DNA of 42,912 nt from Candidatus Omnitrophota bacterium (lineage in GTDB: Bacteria > Omnitrophota > Gorgyraeia > Gygaellales > Profunditerraquicolaceae), in contig JAHKAP010000075.1 in assembly GCA_018825985.1 (NCBI GenBank), positions 1 through 42,912 of the forward strand, read 5' to 3'. A model generated the notes under the pieces. The model saw only the letters and a program-made list of their open reading frames with translations, was not told the DNA's origin and made no database searches. Of this stretch, positions 1 to 7,992 are shown piece by piece. A program made the translations under genes and the position numbers. Each line of letters opens with the position of its first letter. Positions within the stretch are counted from its first letter, which is position 1.

Positions 1-255
1 AGGTACCATTAGACACCTGATATTCTTTGACGTTAAGTAATCATGAAGATAATAACCGGTTACCCCGACTTCATAGGCGCAGATAACCCTTTTGTTATTA
101 TACCTGTTGCGTATATGCTGGTAAAGGTTTTCCGGGCTTGCGGGGATCTTGTGCGAGTTATTCATGGTATCGTGGTTCTTGACAGTAAATGAGAAACTTT
201 TCTGGTCAACATCGATGCCGATAAAAATATCGTATTCGTTTGGGGTATATACCAT
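1..255 (-). CDS. IS110-family transposase, N-terminal part (cut by window edge)
   Basis: This reading frame is absent from the ORF track because it runs off the left edge. The minus strand starts at ATG (253-255) behind a strong AAAGGAGGAGG ribosome site. The 85 visible residues contain the N-terminal RuvC-like DEDD signature of IS110 recombinases: FIGIDVDQKSF holds the first Asp and CAYEVGVTGYYLHDYL holds the Glu of the YExxxxG region. IS110 enzymes are DEDD/Ser recombinases that move circular intermediates. The C-terminal catalytic serine domain lies outside the window, so whether the gene is intact cannot be seen. Family identity is fairly secure; the IS110 versus IS1111 subgroup is not resolvable from this part. 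Confidence 0.85.
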   Translation of the reverse strand, partial: MVYTPNEYDIFIGIDVDQKSFSFTVKNHDTMNNSHKIPASPENLYQHIRNRYNNKRVICAYEVGVTGYYLHDYLTSKNIRCLMVP

Positions 256-440
256 GCTTTCCTCCTCCTTTTAGAATGGTTAGACTATTAGCCTTTAGTT
301 TACACCATTTCTGGGAAAGTTTGGCGCTATTAAGTGAACGCATAAGTTGTGGAGCGGATAATAAGATAAGCACTCGCCACAAAGATTGGCGGGTCCACCC
401 ATGATTTAGTGGCGGACCATAATTTATGCGCGCGGACTTA
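256..440 (-). ncRNA. Candidate IS110 left-end noncoding region, possible bridge RNA
   Basis: In IS110-group elements the stretch between the element end and the recombinase start is known to encode a structured bridge RNA. Here the stretch just upstream of the transposase start holds two hairpins close together: CGCCA/TGGCG at 375-391 and GGTCC/GGACC with an inner CAC/GTG pairing at 392-418. The outer boundary of the element is not visible because no terminal repeat can be defined from one end, so 440 is only an approximate limit. Structure and position fit; guide loops were not identified. Confidence 0.3.
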
Positions 441-537
441 CCTAGCCTAATTTTATATCAAAATAATATTAAAAATTAGTGCTGGGTTTCGCTAAATGCG
501 TCTCGCGGCGCATATTGGTGTTTAAAGGAGGTGTAAA
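441..537. other. AT-rich intergenic stretch before comM with a REP-like hairpin
   Basis: An AT-rich segment (about 445-480) could hold the comM promoter, but I cannot assign -35/-10 boxes with confidence. It is followed by an imperfect dyad, ATGCG (496-500) and CGCAT (509-513), flanked by A/T, which resembles the ATGCGCC/GGCGCAT hairpins of the tandem array at 5260-5513. An AAAGGAGGTG ribosome site precedes the comM ATG by a normal distance. Confidence 0.35.
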
Positions 538-2088
538 ATGTTAGCTAAGGTTTTAAGTTTCTGTCTCGTAGGAATAGAAGCCTTTCCGATAGAAATAGAA
601 GTTGATGTCTCGCGGGGGCTTCCGGCAATAAGCCTAGTCGGTCTGGCAGATATGGCCATAAAGGAAAGTAAGGAGCGGGTAAAAACCGCTATTCGCAATT
701 CCGGCTTTCAATGGCCTGCGGAAAGGATCACCATAAGTTTAGCGCCTTCGGATATCAAGAAAGAAGGGACTGGTTTTGACCTGGCTATCGCCATCGGCAT
801 ACTAGCAGCGACCAAGCAAATTAATTGCCAAAATCTAGAAAATTTCTATTTGCTGGGAGAACTTTCCCTTGACGGGTGCTTAAGGCCGATACGAGGGATT
901 CTCCCCATCTGTATCGCCGTCAGCAAATCCAGACCTAAAAGTACGATCATACCTTTGTCCTGCGCCAAAGAAGCAGCCCTGGTCTCCGAAATCAATATCT
1001 GGCCATTAAGAACCTTAAAAAACGCGGTTGAATTTTTGAACAACCCTCAAGTAATTAAGCCTTTTAAACTAGATCTAAAAAATATTTTCCAGCAAAACAG
1101 CGAATATAAAGTGGACTTCTCCGAAATAAAAGGCCAGTTTATGGCCAAAAGGGCTCTAGAGGTGGCGGTTGCCGGTGGACACAATGTCCTGATGATCGGG
1201 CCTCCGGGAAGCGGCAAGACCATGCTGGCAAAAAGAGTTCCTACTATTATGCCTGATTTAACCCTGGAGGAAGCTTTAGAAATAACTAAAATCCATTCAG
1301 CAGCCGGAACCTTAATAGGTAAGGAGGGGATTATCTCCTGTCGGCCATTTCGTTTTCCGCATCATTCTATCTCCGATGCGGCTTTAGTCGGAGGAGGATC
1401 CCTGCCTAAACCAGGAGAAATAAGCCTTTCCCATCAGGGCGTATTATTCTTAGACGAACTTCCGGAATTCCGCAGGGATTGCTTAGAGGGTTTAAGGCAG
1501 CCCCTGGAAGATGGTTTTATATCTGTATCCAGGGTAGCTAGATCCTTTGTCTTCCCGGCTTCTTTTATGCTGATCTGCGCTATGAACCCCTGCCCCTGCG
1601 GGTATTATACCGATCCTAAAAAAGTCTGTTCTTGTGGGACTAACAAAATCGTTAATTATATGAGCAAGATCTCCGGACCATTGTTAGACAGGATCGACAT
1701 TCACCTGGAAGTGCCCGCGATAAAATATAAGGAACTCACTGATACAAAAGACGCGGAAGCCTCTAAAATAATCAAGGAGAGAGTGGAAAAGGCCCGGGGG
1801 ATCCAGAGAGAACGATTCTATGCTGAATGCGGTTCTGCCTCTGGCGGAAGAGATGAAAGAATATTTTACAATGCTTCAATGAATACCCGGCTCATAAAGA
1901 AATACTGCATCTTAGAAGAAGAGGCCAAAGAACTCCTTAAATTGGCTATGACCGAACTAGGTCTATCAGCAAGGGCTTATGATAAGATACTGAAGATGAG
2001 CCGCACGATAGCGGATTTGGCAGGCTCAGACATCATACTCGCGACACACATCGCGGAAGCAATACAGTATAGAAGCCTAGATAGATAG
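538..2088 (+). CDS. comM: YifB/ComM-family Mg-chelatase-like AAA+ ATPase
   Basis: ComM is a hexameric AAA+ helicase that promotes branch migration when single-stranded DNA is integrated during natural transformation; YifB homologues also occur in non-competent bacteria. The order is typical: an N-terminal Lon-S5-like fold (about 20-165), the Mg-chelatase AAA+ core with Walker A GPPGSGKT near residue 221 and Walker B VLFLDE near 301, and a C-terminal Mg-chelatase domain ending at the normal place. CPCGYY and CSCG motifs lie in the middle, as usual for the family. At 516 aa the length is normal. A short extra segment (AECGSASGGRD) after RERF is longer than I expect and may be a small in-frame insertion. 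The start is supported by AAAGGAGGTG. A RAYT element begins directly after the stop codon. Confidence 0.95.
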   Translation: MLAKVLSFCLVGIEAFPIEIEVDVSRGLPAISLVGLADMAIKESKERVKTAIRNSGFQWPAERITISLAPSDIKKEGTGFDLAIAIGILAATKQINCQNLENFYLLGELSLDGCLRPIRGILPICIAVSKSRPKSTIIPLSCAKEAALVSEINIWPLRTLKNAVEFLNNPQVIKPFKLDLKNIFQQNSEYKVDFSEIKGQFMAKRALEVAVAGGHNVLMIGPPGSGKTMLAKRVPTIMPDLTLEEALEITKIHSAAGTLIGKEGIISCRPFRFPHHSISDAALVGGGSLPKPGEISLSHQGVLFLDELPEFRRDCLEGLRQPLEDGFISVSRVARSFVFPASFMLICAMNPCPCGYYTDPKKVCSCGTNKIVNYMSKISGPLLDRIDIHLEVPAIKYKELTDTKDAEASKIIKERVEKARGIQRERFYAECGSASGGRDERIFYNASMNTRLIKKYCILEEEAKELLKLAMTELGLSARAYDKILKMSRTIADLAGSDIILATHIAEAIQYRSLDR

Positions 2089-2105
2089 GGGAAACTGTTT
2101 CCAAC
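2089..2105 (+). repeat. Left inverted repeat of the RAYT unit
   Basis: GGGAAACTGTTTCCAAC starts one base after the comM stop codon. It is the exact reverse complement of 2642-2658 and is itself palindromic (GGAAAC-T-GTTTCC), as expected of a REP-type hairpin. Similarity continues less perfectly inward (TTAGGGAAACTGGG against a GGGACAGTGGG-type arm on the other side). Confidence 0.85.
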
Positions 2106-2138
2106 TTGTTAGGGAAACTGGGATTGAAAGGAGATAAA

Positions 2139-2621
2139 ATGACTAAAACAAGATTACTTATAAAAAATGCCTGTTATCATATTTACGTAAGAGGCAATCA
2201 AAAACAAACGGTGTTCAAAGAAAAAGAGGATTTCGAATTCTATCTTCGTCAATTAAAGTATTATAAAAGAAAGTATTTTTTCTCTATGTACGGCTATTGC
2301 TTGATGCCAAATCATATTCATTTAATAGGTGAACCGTTGTGCCCTGAAAAACTTCCTAAATTTATGCAATGTCTGCAGCGCTCTTATACTGCTTACTACA
2401 ACAAAAAATACACCAAGGTTGGGCATCTTTGGCAAAATAGATTTAAAGCAAAAGTAATAACCAAAGATGGATATTTATTGAACTGTCTTGCCTATATAGA
2501 GCAGAATCCAATAAGAGCTAATTTAGTCCAGAAGATAGAAAAATATGAATTCAGTAGTTACCAAGAAAGGAATTTGATTTATACAAATTACTCTGCGCTA
2601 ATAGACAAATTATTGTTCTAA
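2139..2621 (+). CDS. REP-associated tyrosine transposase (RAYT, Y1/HUH family)
   Basis: RAYTs are single-copy Y1 transposases, related to IS200/IS605 TnpA, that cleave and disperse palindromic REP sequences. The 160-aa protein has the HUH metal motif as NHIHLI (His59, His61), the preceding GYCLMPNH block typical of the family, the GHLWQNRF block and the YIEQNPIRANLV helix, in which Tyr119 is the likely nucleophile. The ORF track starts at 2106, but ATG 2139 lies behind AAAGGAGATAA and matches the family N-terminus, so I use it. A perfect inverted repeat flanks the gene immediately after comM, so the whole 2089-2658 block looks like one inserted unit. No disruption is visible and the enzyme is probably functional. 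Confidence 0.93.
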   Translation: MTKTRLLIKNACYHIYVRGNQKQTVFKEKEDFEFYLRQLKYYKRKYFFSMYGYCLMPNHIHLIGEPLCPEKLPKFMQCLQRSYTAYYNKKYTKVGHLWQNRFKAKVITKDGYLLNCLAYIEQNPIRANLVQKIEKYEFSSYQERNLIYTNYSALIDKLLF

Positions 2622-2641
2622 CAACCCACTGTCCCGATTAG

Positions 2642-2658
2642 GTTGGAAACAGTTTCCC
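2642..2658 (-). repeat. Right inverted repeat of the RAYT unit
   Basis: GTTGGAAACAGTTTCCC is the exact reverse complement of 2089-2105 and contains the same internal palindrome. Together the two arms bracket the RAYT gene. Confidence 0.85.
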
Positions 2659-2695
2659 GTGTTGGGAAAAAACATTTAGATATTTAATTACCTCG

Positions 2696-3511
2696 GTGTA
2701 TAATCAAAATGTGAACCATCTTGATGAGCTGGAAAATAAAACGATTTTTCTGGTCCGCGAGGCTTATGCCCGTTTTCGGAATATCGCCTTACTCTGGTCA
2801 ATGGGAAAAGACTCTACAGCTTTACTCTGGATAGCCCGCAAGGCATTCTTCGGAAAGATCCCATTTCCTGTAATTCACATTGACACCGGATATAAATTCC
2901 GGGAGATCTATGACTTTAGGAATACTTATAGTAAAAAATGGGGGATAGATGTTATTATCAGTAAAAATTCCACTGCGTTAAAAAATAAATTCTCCTCTAA
3001 GGATGGAAAATTCAACTGTTGTAATGCGTTAAAAACCGAGGCCTTAAAGATTACGCTTAAAAAATATGGCTTCAGGGCTTTATTATTGGCTATCCGCAGA
3101 GATGAACACGGGATACGGGCCAAAGAAAGATATTTTTCGCCCCGGGATATACACTTTAATTGGAATTATCAGGATCAGCCGGCGGAATTATGGGATTTTT
3201 ATAAAATTCGCGCCGCCAATAATGAGCATTTACGTATCCATCCCATGCTCCACTGGACCGAATTATCTATCTGGAAATATATTCGCCGAGAAAAAATCCC
3301 AACAGTAAGACTATATTTCTCCCGGGGAGAAAAGAGGTACAGAAGTATTGGCTGTCAGTGTTGCTGTGAACCTGTTTTTTCCAGCGCCAACACCATAAAT
3401 AAAATTATCAAAGAATTGGAGACCACTAAAGACGCGGAGAGAAACGGCCGGGCTCAAGATAAAGAAAACGCGTACAATATGCAACGGCTGAGAAGCCTGG
3501 GTTATATGTAA
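2696..3511 (+). CDS. cysD: Sulfate adenylyltransferase subunit 2 (ATP sulfurylase small subunit)
   Basis: CysD with CysN converts ATP and sulfate to adenosine 5'-phosphosulfate. This is a PAPS-reductase-fold nucleotidyl transferase: the PP-loop SMGKDST is near residue 35-41, followed by PFPVIHIDTGYKFREIY, HPMLHWTELSIWKYI and the C-terminal SIGCQCC segment and an ERNGRAQD-type ending, all in CysD order. The length (271 aa) is slightly short of the roughly 300 usual for the family. The start is uncertain: GTG 2696 and GTG 2711 both lack a good ribosome site, and a TATAAT lies between them. It is followed two bases later by cysN. No APS kinase or APS/PAPS reductase gene is nearby, so the use made of activated sulfate is unknown. 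Confidence 0.92.
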   Translation: MYNQNVNHLDELENKTIFLVREAYARFRNIALLWSMGKDSTALLWIARKAFFGKIPFPVIHIDTGYKFREIYDFRNTYSKKWGIDVIISKNSTALKNKFSSKDGKFNCCNALKTEALKITLKKYGFRALLLAIRRDEHGIRAKERYFSPRDIHFNWNYQDQPAELWDFYKIRAANNEHLRIHPMLHWTELSIWKYIRREKIPTVRLYFSRGEKRYRSIGCQCCCEPVFSSANTINKIIKELETTKDAERNGRAQDKENAYNMQRLRSLGYM

Positions 3512-3513
3512 AA

Positions 3514-4788
3514 ATGGAGAAAAAAACTGTCCACTTAGTTATGATCGGTCACATAGACCACGGTAAATCTACTCTCATAGGAAGATTATTACTTAACACA
3601 AATTCTCTGCCGGACGGAAGATTAGATGAGATCAAGAAAATATCCAGAGAAAATAATAAAGCGACAGAGTTATCTTTTTTAGTCGATCAATTGAAAGAAG
3701 AAAGACTGCAAAACAGAACTATTGAAACAACGCAGATAAATTTTAAAACGGAAAGGAGAAATTATGTGTTAATCGACGTGCCAGGACACGCAGAATTTAT
3801 CAAAAATATGCTCACCGGGGCAAGCATGGCAGATGCCGCAGTATTAATAATTGACGCGCACCAGGGGATTAAAGAACAAACCCGAAGGCATGCATATCTC
3901 ATAAAACTTCTGGGCATACAAAAGGTAATGGTAGTCTTAAATAAAATGGACTTGACTCACTATAAAAAAGAAAGGTTCGAAACTCTTAAAGCCGAGCTTT
4001 TAGAGTTTTTTAAAAAACTAGGCTTGACTTTTTCTTTTATAATACCGGTATCGGCAAAAGAAGATCAAAATATCACCTGCCGTTCAAAAAGGATGCGCTG
4101 GTACAAAGGCCCGGCTTTCTTACAAGCCCTGGACAGAATTAAGACGGTCCGGGAAACCCGCAAAAAACCTTTAAGGTTCTGTATACAGGATGTTTTCCGG
4201 GTCAATAAAGAGAATTTGGCCATGGGTAAGGTATTATCGGGAAATATTCGCACCGGACAGGATGTTACAGTGATGCCTTCTGGGAAAAGAACACGAGTAA
4301 GCTTTATTAAAGTTTTTAACAGATCTAAAAAATCGGCGCAGGCAGGAGAAAATATCGGAATTAAACTTCATGACCCCTCGGCTATAGCCCGAGGACAAAT
4401 CATAACCGGGGCAAATAATCAACTTCTGCCGGTTTATAATTTTAAAGCGAGTGTTTTCTGGATCTGCCGGAAAACACTACGGTTGAATAAGCCGTTTTTT
4501 TTGAGGTTCGCGGCCCAGGAAGTAAAGTGTACGGCCGAAAGAATAGAAAAACGGATAAACTCAGTAACGCTGAAAGCATTAAAAGGATCCACGGGTAAAT
4601 TAATGAAAAATGAAGCAGCTATTGTTGTCTTTAGAACAAGAGGACCTTTGGTAATCGAAAATTTTTCGTTTATCGAAGAATTAGGCAGGTTTGTTATAGA
4701 ACACAAAAATAGCTTATGCGGAGTCGGTATTGTAAATGACCCAAAACTTAAATATAATACACGAATTACAAAAATCTTCCGGAAGTAA
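3514..4788 (+). CDS. cysN: Sulfate adenylyltransferase subunit 1 (GTPase)
   Basis: CysN is the translation-factor-like GTPase whose GTP hydrolysis drives APS formation by CysD. Visible motifs are G1 GHIDHGKST near residue 12, G3 DVPGH near 88, G4 NKMD near 143 and G5 SAKE, followed by EF-Tu-like domains II and III. QTRRHAYLIKLLGI is a CysN hallmark rather than an EF-1A one. The protein is 424 aa and lacks a fused C-terminal CysC (APS kinase) domain, unlike NodQ-type fusions. It is shorter than typical proteobacterial CysN. It is translationally coupled to cysD with a two-base gap. The 3' end overlaps the convergent PilZ gene by 23 bases. Confidence 0.92.
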   Translation: MEKKTVHLVMIGHIDHGKSTLIGRLLLNTNSLPDGRLDEIKKISRENNKATELSFLVDQLKEERLQNRTIETTQINFKTERRNYVLIDVPGHAEFIKNMLTGASMADAAVLIIDAHQGIKEQTRRHAYLIKLLGIQKVMVVLNKMDLTHYKKERFETLKAELLEFFKKLGLTFSFIIPVSAKEDQNITCRSKRMRWYKGPAFLQALDRIKTVRETRKKPLRFCIQDVFRVNKENLAMGKVLSGNIRTGQDVTVMPSGKRTRVSFIKVFNRSKKSAQAGENIGIKLHDPSAIARGQIITGANNQLLPVYNFKASVFWICRKTLRLNKPFFLRFAAQEVKCTAERIEKRINSVTLKALKGSTGKLMKNEAAIVVFRTRGPLVIENFSFIEELGRFVIEHKNSLCGVGIVNDPKLKYNTRITKIFRK

Positions 4789-5179
4789 AAATCTTTGGCT
4801 GGCAGCCGGGGGTTCTCTGATATTTATTGTGATAATATCTAGACTTGGCATTTATAACCCTTAAAATTATCGGTATGGGCTTAAGGGTTGCTTGCGCGAT
4901 ACTTAAGCCTACCCTCCACTGGTTAGAATAAATCATTTTTGACCAAACCACTCTTCCTTTTGCATAAATCTCTTCCTCATTATCGGGGATTTTAAGCCTT
5001 ATATTTAAGCTGCTATGTATGGGCAGATCCCTATCAGCCAACAAACTCAGGCCAGTATTACTTATATCGTGGGTTTCAGCCAAGCACACTGATCTAGTGC
5101 CGCAGTCCAGACACTGTACCGGGATCGCAAGGGAAAATCTTATTGAATCTCTTTTTTCTATAGAATATTCCGCAGGCAT
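4766..5179 (-). CDS. PilZ-domain protein (c-di-GMP receptor)
   Basis: This is a 137-aa protein consisting mainly of one PilZ domain. The two c-di-GMP-binding motifs are present: RxxxR as RDSIR near residues 10-14, and (D/N)xSxxG as DISNTG near 38. A beta-barrel pattern follows (RVVWSKM, WRVGLSI). After residue about 110 there is a basic tail with no recognised domain. PilZ proteins act as soluble c-di-GMP effectors; the partner here cannot be inferred because the gene stands alone, convergent with and overlapping cysN and next to a repeat array. A second PilZ domain sits in the 651-aa protein at 24989-26944. Confidence 0.88.
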   Translation of the reverse strand: MPAEYSIEKRDSIRFSLAIPVQCLDCGTRSVCLAETHDISNTGLSLLADRDLPIHSSLNIRLKIPDNEEEIYAKGRVVWSKMIYSNQWRVGLSIAQATLKPIPIILRVINAKSRYYHNKYQRTPGCQPKIFTSGRFL

Positions 5180-5259
5180 ACCTAGCCTTTCTAATATAAA
5201 TATGCTTTATTAATTACAGCATTTCAAGGGTAATTATGGTTAGTTTGAAAACGGTTTCA

Positions 5260-5513
5260 CGAGCACAAATATGCGCAGCAGGCGCATCCAGCGAGATCCC
5301 GTGTAACGGGGACGAGCACAAATATGCGCAGCAGGCGCATCCAGCGAGATCCCGTGTAACGGGGACGAGCACCTGCTGTTTTTATATAGTGAGATGCCGC
5401 TAGGCGGTAACGAGCACAAATATGCGCCGTAAGGCACATCCAGCGAAATCCCGTGTAACGGGGACGAGCACAAATATGCGCCGTAAGGCGCATATTTAGT
5501 AGAAATTTCTGCT
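5260..5513. repeat. Tandem array of about 53-bp double-hairpin repeats
   Basis: Five units start with CGAGCAC at 5260, 5313, 5366, 5411 and 5465 (periods 53, 53, 45 and 54). Units 1, 2 and 4 each encode two hairpins: ATGCGC-AGCAG-GCGCAT (or ATGCGCC-GTAA-GGCGCAT, a GNRA-type loop in RNA) and CCCGT-GTA-ACGGG. Unit 3 is diverged (CCGC-TAG-GCGG). The last, partial unit is a perfect 11-bp stem, AAATATGCGCC-GTAA-GGCGCATATTT (5472-5497), followed by the dyad AGTAGAAATTTCTGCT. There is no T-run, so it is not a simple terminator. It looks like a REP/BIME-type array, possibly mobilised by a RAYT, but it does not match the sequence of the 2089/2642 repeats. Confidence 0.85.
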
Positions 5514-5554
5514 GACCGAGTAATTGCTGAACGAGTAATTTAGGAAAGGAGGGA

Positions 5555-5893
5555 TTATCTTTTTTTTAACAAAAATCCTTTATTCCCCGCGGCGGGGGTT
5601 TCTTTTGGCTTGCTGGAACCTGATTTTGCTGTCTCCTGGGCCAGGACGGCTTCCAGAACCGCTATTTTATTTTTTAATTCATTGTTCTCTTTGGTCAGCG
5701 CGGCGAGTCTAGCGCTCCAACGTTCGCTGTTATTCCTGGACTCAAAAGATATTATTTGTTCTTTTATGTCATCGACATTAGCTATCAGTAGATCATTCTG
5801 TTTCTTCAAAAAGATAGTATACTGAAAAACAACAAAGAAGACGATGATTATTAAGGCCAAGAGGATAACAAAAAGTTTATTCTGGCTTTTCAT
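5555..5893 (-). CDS. Small membrane-anchored coiled-coil protein, unknown function
   Basis: I do not recognise a family. The 112-aa protein has a short basic N-terminus, one strong membrane helix (about 7-28, LFVILLALIIIVFFVVF), then a long charged helix with heptad-like spacing (about 30-92) and a disordered Ser/Lys/Pro/Gly tail ending in Lys-Lys-Arg. The layout resembles FtsL/FtsB-like or SPOR-less bitopic proteins, but there is no specific signature. The start ATG is preceded by AAAAGGAGGTCAT. It is the last gene of the folate-centred operon, 63 bases after folE. Confidence 0.7.
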   Translation of the reverse strand: MKSQNKLFVILLALIIIVFFVVFQYTIFLKKQNDLLIANVDDIKEQIISFESRNNSERWSARLAALTKENNELKNKIAVLEAVLAQETAKSGSSKPKETPAAGNKGFLLKKR

Positions 5894-5956
5894 ATGACCT
5901 CCTTTTAACCACTTTAATATTCTATACCTTCCGCAGGGCTTTTCAAGTAAAAATTT

Positions 5957-6514
5957 TTATTTTCCCATAAGGGCCAAAGCCTCGGAGCGGGTCTTTTCAT
6001 TTTTTTGGAAAATTCCCCTGACCGCTGAGGTAACCGTAAGCGTTCCCGGTTTTTTCACTCCCCGCATGGACATACACAGATGCTCGGCTTCAATAACTAC
6101 CATACAACCCAGCGGCCTTAACTTAGACATAACGATTTCAGCAATCTGGGTGGTTAATCGTTCCTGCACCTGAGGACGTTTGGATAAAATATCCACCACT
6201 CTGGCTAATTTGCTTAACCCGGTAACCCTGCCCTGCTTGGGGATATAAGCAACATTGGCTTTACCTATAAAAGGAAGGAGATGGTGTTCACACACGCTAT
6301 ATAAAGGAATGCCCTTGAGTAGTATAATTTCATCGTGCTTTTGTTCTAAAATAACCTCCAGCTCCTTTTCCGGATCCTGAGAAACCCCGGCGAATATCTC
6401 TTCATACATCTCCGCTACCCTCCTGGGCGTATCCAAAAGGTCTTTTCTTTTGGGATTTTCACCTATGCTTTCCAGTATAGCCGCTACCGCTTTCTCAATT
6501 TTCTTTTTATCCAT
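5957..6514 (-). CDS. folE: GTP cyclohydrolase I
   Basis: FolE converts GTP to 7,8-dihydroneopterin triphosphate, the first committed step of folate (and in some bacteria queuosine) synthesis. The zinc ligands are visible: Cys75 and His78 in CEHH and Cys147 in EHLCMSMRG. The substrate-binding region [12 protein letters not shown] and the C-terminal TSAVRGIF strand are intact. At 185 aa the length is normal. The neighbours folC, purH and mnmE make or use folate, so an operon for one-carbon metabolism is likely. folB, folK and folP are not in this window. Confidence 0.96.
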   Translation of the reverse strand: MDKKKIEKAVAAILESIGENPKRKDLLDTPRRVAEMYEEIFAGVSQDPEKELEVILEQKHDEIILLKGIPLYSVCEHHLLPFIGKANVAYIPKQGRVTGLSKLARVVDILSKRPQVQERLTTQIAEIVMSKLRPLGCMVVIEAEHLCMSMRGVKKPGTLTVTSAVRGIFQKNEKTRSEALALMGK

Positions 6515-6574
6515 TATATCCTCCGTTTACCCCGCCAGAAAAAACTGAACATAGGTATTATTTTGCGACAGGGG

Positions 6575-7984
6575 CTATTTGCCAATGCAAAACTGGCTGA
6601 ATATCTTATCTAATAAATCACTGGAGAACCTTCTGCCCATTATATCATCAAAACAAGCCAAGGCGTCCTTAATATCCTGCGCGATTACCTCCAACGTTAA
6701 ATTCTGGCCTAAAGATTTATCTGCGGCCAGGATAAATTCACTGGCTTTTTTAAGAGCCTGGATATGCCTGGCGTTACTGGCTATTGCCGAATCCCGAACA
6801 CTGACTTTACCGTGATACACTAAATTTAAGATAGCCTCCTCCAATAGATCAATATTCTTCAGTCTTTTAGCGGAAATCTCGACTACCCCGCTAAATTTCT
6901 TATAGACCCTGTCTTTTTGAATACGCGATTTCAGATCAATTTTATTAATAACTGCCACTGTAGTCTTTGTGCCTATTTTTTTTATGAGCGAATTATCATA
7001 TTTATCTAACCTCTTGCTGGCGTCAAACATCAAAATTACCAAGTCCGCGTCACTAATATGTTTTTTTGCCCGCCGGACCGCTTTTTTTTCCACCAGGTCC
7101 CGGGGTTCAATAATTCCGGCCGTATCTACAATCCTTACCGGAACCCCTCTTATATCGATTATCTCCTCGATAGTATCCCGGGTAGTCCCGGCCATAGAAG
7201 AAACAATTGAGCGCTCCTGTTTCAATAAAGCGTTTAAAAGAGATGACTTGCCCACATTCGGCTTTCCACAGATAACCGCTTTTATGCCCTCGCGCATTAT
7301 TTTACCGAACCTTGAGCTTTCTAATATATTTTTAAGCTCCGCGCCTATGCCAGATATCTTCCTGCGGCAGTTTTCCAGATCCGCCGGGGTTATTTCTTCG
7401 TCTGGAAAATCAATATTCGCCTCAAAAATAGAAAGCATGCTTAGAAGTTTATCTCTCAGTCTATTTATCCGCGAAGACAAACCTCCTTTCAATTGGTCTA
7501 TGCCAACTTTCAAAGCCGAGTCTGTCTTAGCCCTGATAACGTCCAAAACCGCTTCGGCCTGGGATAAATCGATCCTACCGTTTAAAAATGCCCTGCGGGT
7601 AAATTCGCCCGGCTCAGCTAAGCGCGCTCCATTTGCCAAAACTAATTCTAAAACTGCCCTAAGAACCACAATTCCCGCATGACAGTTTATCTCAACCACA
7701 TCTTCCCGGGTATAGCTTCTAGGGGCGCGCATTACTGTTAGAATAACTTCGTCAATAACTTCAGGTGGTTTGCCTGCCGACCGGGTATAAAACCTAGAGG
7801 TAATCCACCCGTAATTGATGCTATGGCTGGCAAAGGTTGAAGGCTTTTTACCGTTAGGAGAAACAAATATCTTATTTGCTATAGATAGGGCGCGCTTTCC
7901 GCTAAGACGAACAATACCAATTCCGCCATCGCCAATAGGCGTAGCAATCGCCGCTATAGTATCATTTTGATTAAAACTAGGCAT
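6575..7984 (-). CDS. mnmE: tRNA uridine-5-carboxymethylaminomethyl modification GTPase
   Basis: MnmE with MnmG modifies U34 of certain tRNAs using methylene-tetrahydrofolate. The N-terminal folate-binding domain (about 1-120), the helical domain and the inserted G domain are present, with G1 GKPNVGKSS near 240, G2 TTRDT, G3 DTAG, G4 NKID, and the C-terminal catalytic CIGK. The length, 469 aa, is normal to slightly long. Around residues 60-72 the segment FYTRSAGKPPE is longer than usual. Its DNA (CCGGTCGGCAGGCAAACC) resembles a palindromic repeat found inside folC, suggesting a small in-frame insertion. The use of folate fits the purH-folC-folE context. Confidence 0.96.
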   Translation of the reverse strand: MPSFNQNDTIAAIATPIGDGGIGIVRLSGKRALSIANKIFVSPNGKKPSTFASHSINYGWITSRFYTRSAGKPPEVIDEVILTVMRAPRSYTREDVVEINCHAGIVVLRAVLELVLANGARLAEPGEFTRRAFLNGRIDLSQAEAVLDVIRAKTDSALKVGIDQLKGGLSSRINRLRDKLLSMLSIFEANIDFPDEEITPADLENCRRKISGIGAELKNILESSRFGKIMREGIKAVICGKPNVGKSSLLNALLKQERSIVSSMAGTTRDTIEEIIDIRGVPVRIVDTAGIIEPRDLVEKKAVRRAKKHISDADLVILMFDASKRLDKYDNSLIKKIGTKTTVAVINKIDLKSRIQKDRVYKKFSGVVEISAKRLKNIDLLEEAILNLVYHGKVSVRDSAIASNARHIQALKKASEFILAADKSLGQNLTLEVIAQDIKDALACFDDIMGRRFSSDLLDKIFSQFCIGK

Positions 7985-7992
7985 ATCAAATA

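Noticed and set aside
2106-2138. Longer RAYT start given in the ORF track
   Set aside because: It would include part of the inverted repeat, has no ribosome site and gives residues not found in the family; ATG 2139 has AAAGGAG.
5240-5493. Two overlapping minus-strand ORFs (77 and 78 aa) with repeated CSSPLHGISLD-like segments
   Set aside because: They are translations of the tandem hairpin array in two frames; the repeat period and palindromes explain them and no ribosome site is present.
5260-5513. CRISPR array
   Set aside because: Units are contiguous with no unique spacers, each unit has two internal hairpins, and no cas gene is near.
6969-7682. 237-aa plus-strand ORF
   Set aside because: It is antisense to mnmE, which has every catalytic motif; no ribosome site or domain in the antisense frame.
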